A DNA stretch of 5,270 nt from Tagaea sp. Lineage in GTDB: Bacteria; Pseudomonadota; Alphaproteobacteria; CACIAM-22H2. Positions 1-5,270 of this stretch are shown here, in pieces. The position numbers and the translations under genes are program-made. How positions within the stretch are numbered: the first letter of the stretch is position 1; every line of letters begins with the position of its first letter. The notes beneath the pieces are model-generated. The model saw only the letters and a program-made list of their open reading frames with translations. It did no database searches and had not been told where the DNA came from. Where the stretch lies: contig JAMNXK010000200.1 in NCBI GenBank assembly GCA_023653245.1, forward strand, positions 1-5,270, given 5' to 3'.

Positions 1-677
1 CCGACCTGGCGCGTCGCCGATTCCGGCACGATGTTGAACTTCACGCCGTCGGCGCGCGGGCGCGACCGGTCCCAATAATTCGCGTTCTTCTCCAGCGCCA
101 CGAAGCCGTTGGGCTGCCATTCCTTGAAACGGAACGGGCCCGTGCCCATCGGCGCGCGTTGCAAGCCGTCCTTGTCGCCTTCGAAACCGCGCGGAACGAT
201 GGCGATCGAGGCGAGTGCGGTCAGCAGCGGTGCCGTCGGCTCCTTGAGGGTGACGACGACCGTGCGCGCGTCGGGTGCGGTCGCGTCGGCGACCGAGGCC
301 ACGCGCGAGGCGAGGGGCGAGGCGATCGCCGGCGACATCACGCGCTTGAGGCTGGCTACGACGTCGGCCGCTTCGGCGGGTTTGCCGTCGTGGAAGACCA
401 CGCCCGCGCGCAAGGTGAAGGTGTAGGTCAGATTGTCGGGCGAGATCCGCCAGGATTCGGCGAGGCCCGGCACCGTGCGCAGATCCTTGTCGATCGTGGT
501 CAGCGCTTCGTAGATCGTGCCGCCGACGATCGTCGTCGAGTTGAACGCGGTGACGATATGCGGATCGAGACCGGCCGGCGATCCGTCGACCGCCAGTTCG
601 AGCATCTGGGCGCGAGCGCCGCCCGCGAACGCCATCGCCCCCGCCAACGCGATCACGCCGATCAGATTCTTGCGCAT
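1..677 (-). CDS. Periplasmic solute-binding protein of peptide-type ABC importer (family 5), N-terminal part
   Basis: The reading frame starts with ATG at 677 and runs leftwards off the window without a stop, giving 225 codons of a protein that usually has about 500-540 residues. It begins with a Sec signal peptide: MRKN, a hydrophobic stretch to about residue 19, then GARA before Q24, a good AxA-type cleavage site. No lipobox cysteine is seen, so it should be a soluble periplasmic protein. The mature part has the DppA/OppA/NikA-type (SBP_bac_5) hallmarks: DPHI near 38-41, an 'IYEALTTID' segment, 'LAESW', 'YTFTLRAGVVFHDGKP', and the family signature GTGPFRFKEW at about 178-187 followed by NANYWD. 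Its role is to capture the substrate and deliver it to the membrane permease. It is divergent from anmK and the two ATPase genes, and probably works with them. A G-rich run (plus-strand C6 at 683-688) lies about 5 bases upstream as ribosome site. Substrate cannot be read from this half; peptides, muropeptides, sugars or nickel are all known in the family. Confidence 0.93.
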   Translation of the reverse strand, partial: MRKNLIGVIALAGAMAFAGGARAQMLELAVDGSPAGLDPHIVTAFNSTTIVGGTIYEALTTIDKDLRTVPGLAESWRISPDNLTYTFTLRAGVVFHDGKPAEAADVVASLKRVMSPAIASPLASRVASVADATAPDARTVVVTLKEPTAPLLTALASIAIVPRGFEGDKDGLQRAPMGTGPFRFKEWQPNGFVALEKNANYWDRSRPRADGVKFNIVPESATRQV

Positions 678-717
678 GGATGCCCCCCGTCGTGGCCGCA
701 GCTTGTCCGCGTGCCGA

Positions 718-747
718 TTGCCTGAGACGTATGTCCGGATGTATAGT
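718..747 (+). promoter_or_regulatory. Candidate sigma70 promoter for the anmK-ATPase operon
   Basis: TTGCCT at 718-723 is followed after 18 bases by TATAGT at 742-747. The -10-like element has 5 of 6 consensus bases and the -35-like element 4 of 6. Transcription would start near 754, giving a leader of about 34 bases before the anmK start at 788. The element overlaps the predicted minus-strand promoter, sharing the TATA core at 742-745. An 8-bp palindrome ATTGCAAT (762-769) lies just downstream, where a repressor could bind, though this is too short to be called an operator. Confidence 0.45.
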
Positions 748-768
748 CCTCTTGAACACCAATTGCAA
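740..768 (-). promoter_or_regulatory. Candidate sigma70 promoter for the solute-binding protein gene
   Basis: Read on the minus strand, TTGCAA (plus 763-768) is followed after exactly 17 bases by TATACA (plus 740-745). Each hexamer matches the sigma70 consensus at 4 of 6 positions with ideal spacing. Transcription would start near 733, leaving a leader of roughly 55 bases before the ATG at 677. This is a visual match only; many alphaproteobacterial housekeeping promoters have weak -10 elements, so it remains a prediction. Confidence 0.45.
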
Positions 769-775
769 TCCACTT

Positions 776-783
776 GGGGGGAG
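776..783 (+). promoter_or_regulatory. Ribosome binding site deciding the anmK start
   Basis: GGGGGGAG ends 4 bases before the ATG at 788. It supports this start over the in-frame ATG codons upstream at 680 and 731, which lie in or before the promoter region and would add up to 36 residues not seen in the AnmK family. Confidence 0.7.
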
Positions 784-787
784 CGCG

Positions 788-1885
788 ATGCCGCCAGCCG
801 AGTCCTTGACCGCCATCGGCGCGATCAGCGGCACGTCGATGGACGGCATCGACGTGGCGCTGCTGCGCAGCGACGGCGAGCGCGTCGAACGCGACGGCAA
901 GGGCGGCTCCTATCCCTATCCGGCGGATTTGCGCGCCGATCTGCTGGCGTTTCTCGCCGATCCCGCGCGCGCGGAGACCGATCCGCTGACCGAGCTCGAA
1001 GCGCGCACCACCGACGCGCATGTCGCGGCGATCCGTCGCTTCGCGTCGGACAACGGCGTCGATCTCGCCGCGGTCGATGTCGTGGGCATGCACGGCCAGA
1101 CCGTGTGGCACCGGCCCGAGCGCCGCTTCACGCGCCAGCTCGCCGACGGCGCGCGCGCCGCCGCGGCGTTGGGCGTGGACGTGGTCACGCGGTTTCGCGA
1201 CGCCGACGTGGCGGCGGGCGGGGAGGGCGCGCCCTTCGCCCCGCTCTATCACCGCGCGTTGGCCGAGCCGCTCGCCAAGCCGCTGATGGTCCTCAATCTC
1301 GGCGGCGTGGGTAACGTGACCTATATCGATTCCGAGACGACGATCGCCTTCGACACCGGGCCGGCTTCGGCGCTGCTCGACGATTTCGTGCGAAGGCGGC
1401 GCGGGCTGGCCTTCGACGAAGGCGGCCAGCTGGCCGCGTCGGGCAAGGCGGATGCGCGCGTCGTGGCCGAGCTGATGGCCAATCCCTTCTTCGCCGCCAA
1501 GCCGCCCAAGTCGCTCGACCGCAACGACTTCCACGCGCGCGCCAAGATCGTCGACATGATGGGCGACGCGGACGGTGCCGCGACCCTCGCCGCGTTCACG
1601 ATCGAGGCTGCGGCCGCCGCGCTCGGCCACGTGCCCGGCAAGCCGGCGCGCTGGCTGGTCACGGGCGGCGGGCGCCTCAACCGGGTGTTCATGGACGGGC
1701 TCGCGCGCCGTTTGGCCGTGCCGGTCGAGCCGGTCGAAGCGGTCGGCTGGAACGGCGATCTGCTGGAGGCGGAGTTGTTCGGCTTCCTCGCCGTGCGTTC
1801 GCTGCGCGGCTTGCCGCTCAGCCTGCCGACGACGACCGGCGTGCCGCGGCCTTTGACCGGCGGGCTGCTCGCCCGGGCCGCATGA
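788..1885 (+). CDS. anmK: Anhydro-N-acetylmuramic acid kinase (AnmK)
   Basis: This is a 365-residue cytoplasmic sugar kinase; the E. coli protein has 369. In the known family reaction it uses ATP and water to open the anhydro ring of 1,6-anhydro-MurNAc and phosphorylate it, giving MurNAc-6-phosphate for peptidoglycan recycling. Visible motifs, in order: N-terminal phosphate loop [12 protein letters not shown] (11-22), HGQT (102-105), [10 protein letters not shown] (169-178), [12 protein letters not shown] (188-199) with D189 matching the catalytic Asp of the DTGP motif, [19 protein letters not shown], the adenosine-side TGGGRLN (292-298), [14 protein letters not shown] (322-335) and a C-terminal PTTTGVP segment. 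All key elements are present, so it should be active. The start at 788 is set by a good ribosome site and by the family motif beginning soon after. Its TGA overlaps the ATG of the next gene, so it is translated with the two ABC ATPases. A MurQ etherase, the usual next step, is not in the window. Confidence 0.97.
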   Translation: MPPAESLTAIGAISGTSMDGIDVALLRSDGERVERDGKGGSYPYPADLRADLLAFLADPARAETDPLTELEARTTDAHVAAIRRFASDNGVDLAAVDVVGMHGQTVWHRPERRFTRQLADGARAAAALGVDVVTRFRDADVAAGGEGAPFAPLYHRALAEPLAKPLMVLNLGGVGNVTYIDSETTIAFDTGPASALLDDFVRRRRGLAFDEGGQLAASGKADARVVAELMANPFFAAKPPKSLDRNDFHARAKIVDMMGDADGAATLAAFTIEAAAAALGHVPGKPARWLVTGGGRLNRVFMDGLARRLAVPVEPVEAVGWNGDLLEAELFGFLAVRSLRGLPLSLPTTTGVPRPLTGGLLARAA

Positions 1886-2838
1886 GCGATCCGATCCTGC
1901 GGATCGAGGGGCTGACGATCGCGCTCGACGGCGTGAAGCTGGTCGAAGACCTGTCGTTCGCGATCGGTGCGGGCGAAGCCTTCGGTCTGGTCGGCGAGTC
2001 CGGCTGCGGGAAGAGCGTGACCGCTTTGTCGATCCTGCGCTTGATCGACTCGCCCCCGCTCGCCGTGACCGGCGGCCGGATCGAATTCGGCGGGCGCGAT
2101 CTGCTCGGCTTGCCCGATCGCGAGATGCGCGCCGTGCGCGGCGGCGGGATCGCGATGATCTTCCAGGAGCCGATGACGTCGCTCAATCCGGTCTTCACCA
2201 TCGGCGATCAGATCGGCGAGACGCTGGCGATCCACCGCGCGATGAATTCGCGCCAAGCCGCGACGCGCGCGGCCGAGCTGCTCGACCTCGTGGGAATCCC
2301 GGCGGCGCGCTCGCAGCTCGAACGCTATCCGCATCAATTGTCGGGCGGGCAGCGCCAGCGCGCGATGATCGCCATGGCGCTCGCCGGCGAGCCCAAGCTG
2401 CTGATCGCCGACGAGCCGACGACGGCCCTCGACGTGACGGTGCAGGCGCAGATCCTGGCGCTGATTGATCGCTTGCGAAAGGAGATGGGCCTCGCCTGTC
2501 TGCTGATCACCCACGATCTGGGCGTGGTCGGCGAAACCTGCGAGCGCGTGGCGGTGATGTATGCCGGGCGCATCGTCGAGCACGGGCCGGCGTCCGACGT
2601 TTTCGCCCGGCCCCGGCACCGCTACACCAAGGCGCTGCTCGAAACCATTCCGGCCGCCAATCCGCCGGGCAAGCGCCTGCCCGCGATCCCCGGCAATGTG
2701 CCCGCACCGGGCAAGCGCGCATCCGGCTGCGCGTTCGCCGAGCGCTGTGCTGCCCCGCTCGCGGATTGCGCGACCCGCCGGCCGCCTTCGTCGGTCGTCG
2801 GCGCGCACGCGGCCGCGTGCTGGAACCCCGCCGCATGA
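1882..2838 (+). CDS. Peptide-type ABC importer ATPase, DppD/OppD-like
   Basis: A complete 318-residue nucleotide-binding subunit that powers uptake by a Dpp/Opp-type importer at the inner face of the membrane. Motifs: Walker A GESGCGKS (38-45), Q-loop [10 protein letters not shown] with Q95, signature LSGGQRQR from 153, Walker B LLIADEP (173-179) with D177 and catalytic E178, D-loop TALD, and switch H211 in THDLGVV. After about residue 240 comes the oligopeptide-type C-terminal extension (RHRYTKALL, then GCAFAERC), carrying four cysteines C283, C289, C296 and C313. The first gene of the ATPase pair typically has the EP(M/L)TSLNP Q-loop seen here, which is why I call it D-like. The ATG overlaps the anmK stop by 4 bases (ATGA), and the end overlaps the next ATPase in the same way, implying coupled translation. 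Dpp, Opp, Gsi and Nik ATPases cannot be told apart from this sequence alone. Confidence 0.95.
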   Translation: MSDPILRIEGLTIALDGVKLVEDLSFAIGAGEAFGLVGESGCGKSVTALSILRLIDSPPLAVTGGRIEFGGRDLLGLPDREMRAVRGGGIAMIFQEPMTSLNPVFTIGDQIGETLAIHRAMNSRQAATRAAELLDLVGIPAARSQLERYPHQLSGGQRQRAMIAMALAGEPKLLIADEPTTALDVTVQAQILALIDRLRKEMGLACLLITHDLGVVGETCERVAVMYAGRIVEHGPASDVFARPRHRYTKALLETIPAANPPGKRLPAIPGNVPAPGKRASGCAFAERCAAPLADCATRRPPSSVVGAHAAACWNPAA

Positions 2839-3782
2839 GCGCGCTGCTGGAAGTCGCGGGGCTGGAGAAGGCCTATATCGACCGGCGCGGCCGCAAAGTG
2901 CGCGCGGTGGACGGCGTGAGCTTCTCGCTCGCCGCGGGCGAAGTGCTCGGCATCGTGGGCGAGTCCGGTTGCGGCAAGACCACGCTCGGCCGCACGGCGA
3001 TGCGCCTGCTCGATCCCGACGCGGGTGCGATCCGCTTCGAGGGCACGGACATCGCCAAGCTGGGTCCGCGCGCGTTGAAGCCGTTCCGCCGGCGGATGCA
3101 GATGATCTTCCAGGATCCGTTCGGCTCGCTCAATCCGCGCCATCGCGTCGGCACGATCGTGGCCGAGCCCTTCGCGGTGCATGGCGTGCCGGGGGCGCGC
3201 GAACGCGTCGCCGAACTGCTCGATCTCGTGGGGCTGGGGGCGGCGGCCGCGTCGCGCTTCCCGCACGAATTCTCGGGCGGTCAGCGCCAGCGCATCGCCA
3301 TCGCGCGCGCGCTGGCGCTGTCGCCCCGGCTGGTGGTCGCCGACGAGCCGGTCTCGGCACTCGACGTGTCGATCCAGTCGCAGATCCTCAATCTGATCGT
3401 CGAGCTGCGCGCGCGGCTGGGCCTGTCGATGCTGTTCGTCAGCCACGACCTGTCGGTGGTGCGCCATGTCAGCGATCGCGTAGCGGTCATGTATCTGGGG
3501 CGCATCGTCGAGATCGGGCCGGCGGCGCGGCTCTTCGCCGCCCCGCGCCATCCCTATACGCAAGCGCTGCTCTCCGCCATTCCGCGCGCGCCGGGTTCGA
3601 CGGCGGCGGCGATCCCGCGCATCGTGCTGCAAGGCGAGATCCCCGATCCCGCCGATCCGCCGCCGGGCTGCCGCTTCCACCGGCGCTGCGCGCATGCGAG
3701 CGCGCTATGCGCGCAAGAAGCGCCCGCCGAACGCGCGATGCCCGGCGGCGGCATGGTCGCCTGCCATCACCCAGTCGGCTAG
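2835..3782 (+). CDS. Peptide-type ABC importer ATPase, DppF/OppF-like
   Basis: A complete 315-residue second ATPase, expected to pair with the preceding one as a heterodimer under a two-subunit permease. Motifs: Walker A GESGCGKTT (42-50), Q-loop FQDPFGSLNPR with Q93 (the form typical of the F-type partner), signature FSGGQRQRIAIARAL from 146, Walker B LVVADEP (166-172) with D170 and E171, D-loop SALD, and switch H204 in SHDLSVV. The oligopeptide-type C-terminal part has PRHPYTQALL and four cysteines C279, C285, C292 and C310. The start at 2835 is chosen because it sits in an ATGA overlap with the previous gene and the protein then begins directly with the usual first strand (LLEVAGLEKAY); an in-frame ATG 69 bases upstream lies inside the previous gene. 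It is the last gene of the operon; its TAG at 3780-3782 is only 7 bases from the end of the convergent SDR gene. Confidence 0.95.
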   Translation: MSALLEVAGLEKAYIDRRGRKVRAVDGVSFSLAAGEVLGIVGESGCGKTTLGRTAMRLLDPDAGAIRFEGTDIAKLGPRALKPFRRRMQMIFQDPFGSLNPRHRVGTIVAEPFAVHGVPGARERVAELLDLVGLGAAAASRFPHEFSGGQRQRIAIARALALSPRLVVADEPVSALDVSIQSQILNLIVELRARLGLSMLFVSHDLSVVRHVSDRVAVMYLGRIVEIGPAARLFAAPRHPYTQALLSAIPRAPGSTAAAIPRIVLQGEIPDPADPPPGCRFHRRCAHASALCAQEAPAERAMPGGGMVACHHPVG

Positions 3783-3785
3783 CCG
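3776..3785. repeat. 10-bp perfect palindrome at the convergent gene junction
   Basis: CGGCTAGCCG reads the same on both strands and contains the TAG stop of the second ATPase gene. It spans most of the 7-base gap before the stop of the opposing SDR gene. There is no loop and no T-run on either side, so it does not look like an intrinsic terminator. It may be chance in GC-rich DNA. Confidence 0.4.
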
Positions 3786-3789
3786 CGCG

Positions 3790-4557
3790 TCAGCGCCGCT
3801 TCGTCGCCGGCGTTTCGGCCATCAAGCCCGCGATCGAGAAACCGCCGTCGGCGATCAGCGTCTGGCCGGTGACGCACGACGACGCGGCCGAGGCGAGGAA
3901 CAGATTGACCCGCGCGATCTCCTCGGGCGTGGCGTAGCGGCCCAGCGGCGTGCGCTCGGTATAGGCCTTGCGGCCGGCGCGCGAATGCACGCGCTTGGCC
4001 TTGGGCATTTCGACCGGGCCCGGGGCGACGGCGTTGACGCGCACGCCGGCGGGCGCCAGTTCGACCGCCATGCCGCGCGTCATTTGCATTAGCGCCGCCT
4101 TGGCCGCGCCATAGGCGAGGCGGCCTTGCGAGCCGAACAAGCCCGAGATCGAAGCCACGTTGACGATGGCGCCCGATTTGCGCTTGGCCATGTCGCGCGC
4201 CGCGTCCTGGCACAGCGCGAGCGCCGCGCCCGCGTGGATGCGCATCATGCGCTCGAACAAGGCTTCGTCGGTGTCGAGGAACGGCACGTCCGCGCCGATG
4301 CCCGCACAATTCACCAGAATGTCGATCCGGCCGTAGCGCTTCAGCGCCATCGGCACCACCTTGCGCGTGGCGCCGGACTCGGCCAGATCGGCGCCGAACA
4401 CGAAGAGCGACTTGGACATCGCCGCCGGCTCGGCCGGGCCCTCGATGTCGGCGATGGCGATCTTGGCGCCCTCGGCCGCGAACAGATCGGCGGTGGCGCC
4501 GCCGATGGCGCCAAGCCCGCCGGTGATCAAAGCCACTTTGCCGTCGAGCGCGTTCAT
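3790..4557 (-). CDS. Short-chain dehydrogenase/reductase (classical SDR)
   Basis: A 255-residue Rossmann-fold oxidoreductase, the usual length for classical SDRs (about 250), predicted to be cytoplasmic and NAD(P)-dependent. Visible: cofactor loop TGGLGAIGG (12-20), acidic D37 after the second strand (IAIADIEG), which favours NAD(H), NCAG (83-86), NVASISG with S138 as the likely catalytic serine, Y149-x3-K153 (YGAAK), PGPVEM (179-184) and the C-terminal TGQTLIADGG (230-239). Two departures from the pattern: A17 stands where the glycine motif usually has Gly, and H108 (RIHAG) where the catalytic Asn of VNxxG usually is. The start at 4557 is fixed by a strong AGGAG ribosome site and by the typical opening MNALDGKVALITGG; an upstream in-frame ATG at 4716 would run through the neighbouring gene. 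It lies 22 bases downstream of the cysteine dioxygenase gene and is probably co-transcribed. Substrate is unknown. Confidence 0.93.
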   Translation of the reverse strand: MNALDGKVALITGGLGAIGGATADLFAAEGAKIAIADIEGPAEPAAMSKSLFVFGADLAESGATRKVVPMALKRYGRIDILVNCAGIGADVPFLDTDEALFERMMRIHAGAALALCQDAARDMAKRKSGAIVNVASISGLFGSQGRLAYGAAKAALMQMTRGMAVELAPAGVRVNAVAPGPVEMPKAKRVHSRAGRKAYTERTPLGRYATPEEIARVNLFLASAASSCVTGQTLIADGGFSIAGLMAETPATKRR

Positions 4558-4560
4558 GGA

Positions 4561-4567
4561 CTCTCCT
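4561..4567 (-). promoter_or_regulatory. Strong ribosome binding site of the SDR gene
   Basis: On the minus strand this reads AGGAGAG, with the AGGAG core 5 bases before the ATG at 4557. It is the best Shine-Dalgarno sequence in the window and decides the short SDR start over the 53-residue longer one. Confidence 0.75.
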
Positions 4568-4579
4568 GGGCGCGCGGGT

Positions 4580-5167
4580 TCACGCCTCGACGGCGTCGGT
4601 CCCGACTCTTTGGTGGCCGACATCGATGAGTTTGCGCGTGCCGGCGGGCACGTCGTAGATGTGGAAACTGTCCATGTTGCGGCCGTAGAGATGCAGCGAC
4701 ACGCATGTCTCGCCATCCTCGGGCACGCCGGTCATGTGGATATGGTCGGGATTGGGCACGAAGGTCGAGACCGAGCCCGGATCGAGCAGCACGATCCCGC
4801 CCCGGCGCAGCACGATGCCGGTATCGGCCTTGATCTCGCCGTCGCGCGGCATGTAGGCGCGCTCTTCGAGGTGGCCTTTCAGCACGCCGACCACGCCCCA
4901 CGAGCCGTGATCGTGCACCGGCGTCCATTGCCCGGGCAGCCACACGAGTGCGAAGAGCGAGATGTTGCCGGTCGGGCAGATATGGATCGCGTTGCGGCAG
5001 TAATGCGTGGGATCGCTGCGCATCTGATCGGCTTCGAGCAGCGATACGCCCTGGCGCGCCAGCCGGCGCATGGCGGGGGCGATGGCCATGACGCGATCGG
5101 CGCTGTCGTCGTGGCGGGCGGCTTCGCGCTCCGCGAGCGAAACGAATTCGGCGATGGTGGGGTGCAT
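4580..5167 (-). CDS. Cysteine dioxygenase family protein (Arg-type cupin thiol dioxygenase)
   Basis: A complete 195-residue cupin, matching the roughly 200-residue cysteine dioxygenase (CDO) family, cytoplasmic and non-haem iron dependent. The family oxidises the thiol of cysteine with O2 to cysteine sulfinate, leading to pyruvate plus sulfite or to hypotaurine. Compared from memory with mammalian CDO: YCRN (56-59) matches YTRN, so R58 corresponds to the carboxylate-binding Arg; W76; PVHDHGSWG gives iron ligands H85 and H87; H144 has the same 13-residue distance to S157 as the third ligand has in rat CDO; SLHLY (157-161) supplies the Ser-His-Tyr set with Y161. The cysteine of the mammalian Cys-Tyr crosslink is absent (G91/V92 in that region), as usual in bacteria. 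Arg rather than Gln at 58 argues for cysteine over 3-mercaptopropionate. The ATG at 5167 lies 8 bases after the stop of the upstream gene, with a modest GGGAA as ribosome site. Confidence 0.9.
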   Translation of the reverse strand: MHPTIAEFVSLAEREAARHDDSADRVMAIAPAMRRLARQGVSLLEADQMRSDPTHYCRNAIHICPTGNISLFALVWLPGQWTPVHDHGSWGVVGVLKGHLEERAYMPRDGEIKADTGIVLRRGGIVLLDPGSVSTFVPNPDHIHMTGVPEDGETCVSLHLYGRNMDSFHIYDVPAGTRKLIDVGHQRVGTDAVEA

Positions 5168-5175
5168 GTTTCCCG

Positions 5176-5270
5176 TCAGTAGATGAGATCGTCCGCACCG
5201 CCGGCACCGCCCTTGGACAGGACGATTTCGTCCTTGGCGGCGAGTTCCTTGGCGGTGTTGACCATCGCGG
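5176..5270 (-). CDS. C-terminal end of an unidentified gene, cut by the window edge
   Basis: An open minus-strand frame enters at the right edge and ends with TGA at 5176-5178. It encodes at least 31 codons including the stop: about 30 residues reading AMVNTAKELAAKDE, then IVLSKGGAGGADDLIY. The frame is supported by its stop lying just 8 bases before the dioxygenase start, and by GC-rich third positions like those of its neighbours. The tail is a helix-like segment, a short strand and a glycine-rich end. I do not recognise the family. It is likely the upstream gene of the same operon as the dioxygenase and the SDR. Confidence 0.6.
   Translation of the reverse strand, partial: AMVNTAKELAAKDEIVLSKGGAGGADDLIY

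Noticed and set aside
159..725. Plus-strand open frame opposite the solute-binding protein
   Set aside because: It has Arg/Asp/Gly-rich composition, whereas the opposite strand gives a signal peptide and clear family-5 binding-protein motifs.
680..787. N-terminal extension of AnmK from the ATG at 680
   Set aside because: It would cover the promoter elements and the ribosome site and add 36 residues absent from the family; the ATG at 788 fits better.
662..1630. 322-codon minus-strand open frame opposite anmK
   Set aside because: It is Arg/His-rich, has no motifs, and it lies opposite the well-supported kinase and across the promoter region.
1321..2808. 495-codon open frame on the minus strand opposite anmK and the first ATPase
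   Set aside because: It is a GC-rich shadow: no recognisable family, Arg/Ala/Gly-rich composition, and it lies opposite two genes with complete catalytic motifs.
2622..3695. 357-codon minus-strand open frame opposite the second ATPase
   Set aside because: It is a codon-bias shadow rich in Arg, Ala and His, with no domain recognised.
3776..3830. Possible bidirectional intrinsic terminator between the convergent operons
   Set aside because: The palindrome has no loop, and no T-run follows on either strand; nearby GC-rich repeats are ordinary for this base composition.
2561..3937. 458-codon plus-strand open frame overlapping both ATPases
   Set aside because: Its composition is Arg/Ala/Ser-rich and without motifs, and it is out of frame with the two genuine ATPase genes.
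4361..5182. 273-codon plus-strand open frame across the SDR and dioxygenase genes
   Set aside because: It spans two genes that are well supported on the minus strand and has no recognisable motif of its own.

Overview
The window is GC-rich, close-packed bacterial DNA with strong G/C preference at third codon positions. This strand-shadow-rich look, together with the protein families (an AnmK sugar kinase, a Dpp/Opp-type peptide importer with a signal-peptide-bearing but non-lipidated binding protein, a bacterial cysteine dioxygenase), fits a Gram-negative proteobacterium. An alphaproteobacterium is likely, but the genus cannot be read from the sequence. There are six recognisable genes, one 30-residue C-terminal gene tail, and no RNA genes, mobile elements or CRISPR arrays that I can see.

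Left part (1-1885 and onward): a divergent cluster. On the minus strand, the first 225 codons of a family-5 periplasmic solute-binding protein run off the left edge. On the plus strand, anmK (1,6-anhydro-N-acetylmuramic acid kinase) is followed by two Dpp/Opp-type ABC ATPases. These three plus-strand genes are joined by 4-base ATGA stop/start overlaps. The 110-bp gap between the binding protein and anmK holds an AT-richer patch with overlapping, opposed sigma70-like promoters. No permease gene is present in the window; the natural place for the two membrane subunits is beyond the left edge, after the binding protein. Read together, the cluster looks like an importer for peptide-bearing or cell-wall-derived solutes (muropeptides or anhydro-muramyl peptides) coupled to the kinase that brings anhydro-MurNAc back into metabolism. 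The substrate is inferred from gene context, not from residues.

Right part (3790-5270): a minus-strand unit of three genes read right to left: the end of an unidentified gene, an Arg-type cysteine dioxygenase, and a classical short-chain dehydrogenase/reductase with a modified catalytic set. The gaps are 8 and 22 bases, so co-transcription is likely. This unit converges on the ATPase operon, with only 7 bases between the two stop codons and a 10-bp perfect palindrome over the junction. All genes appear intact except the two cut by the window edges.
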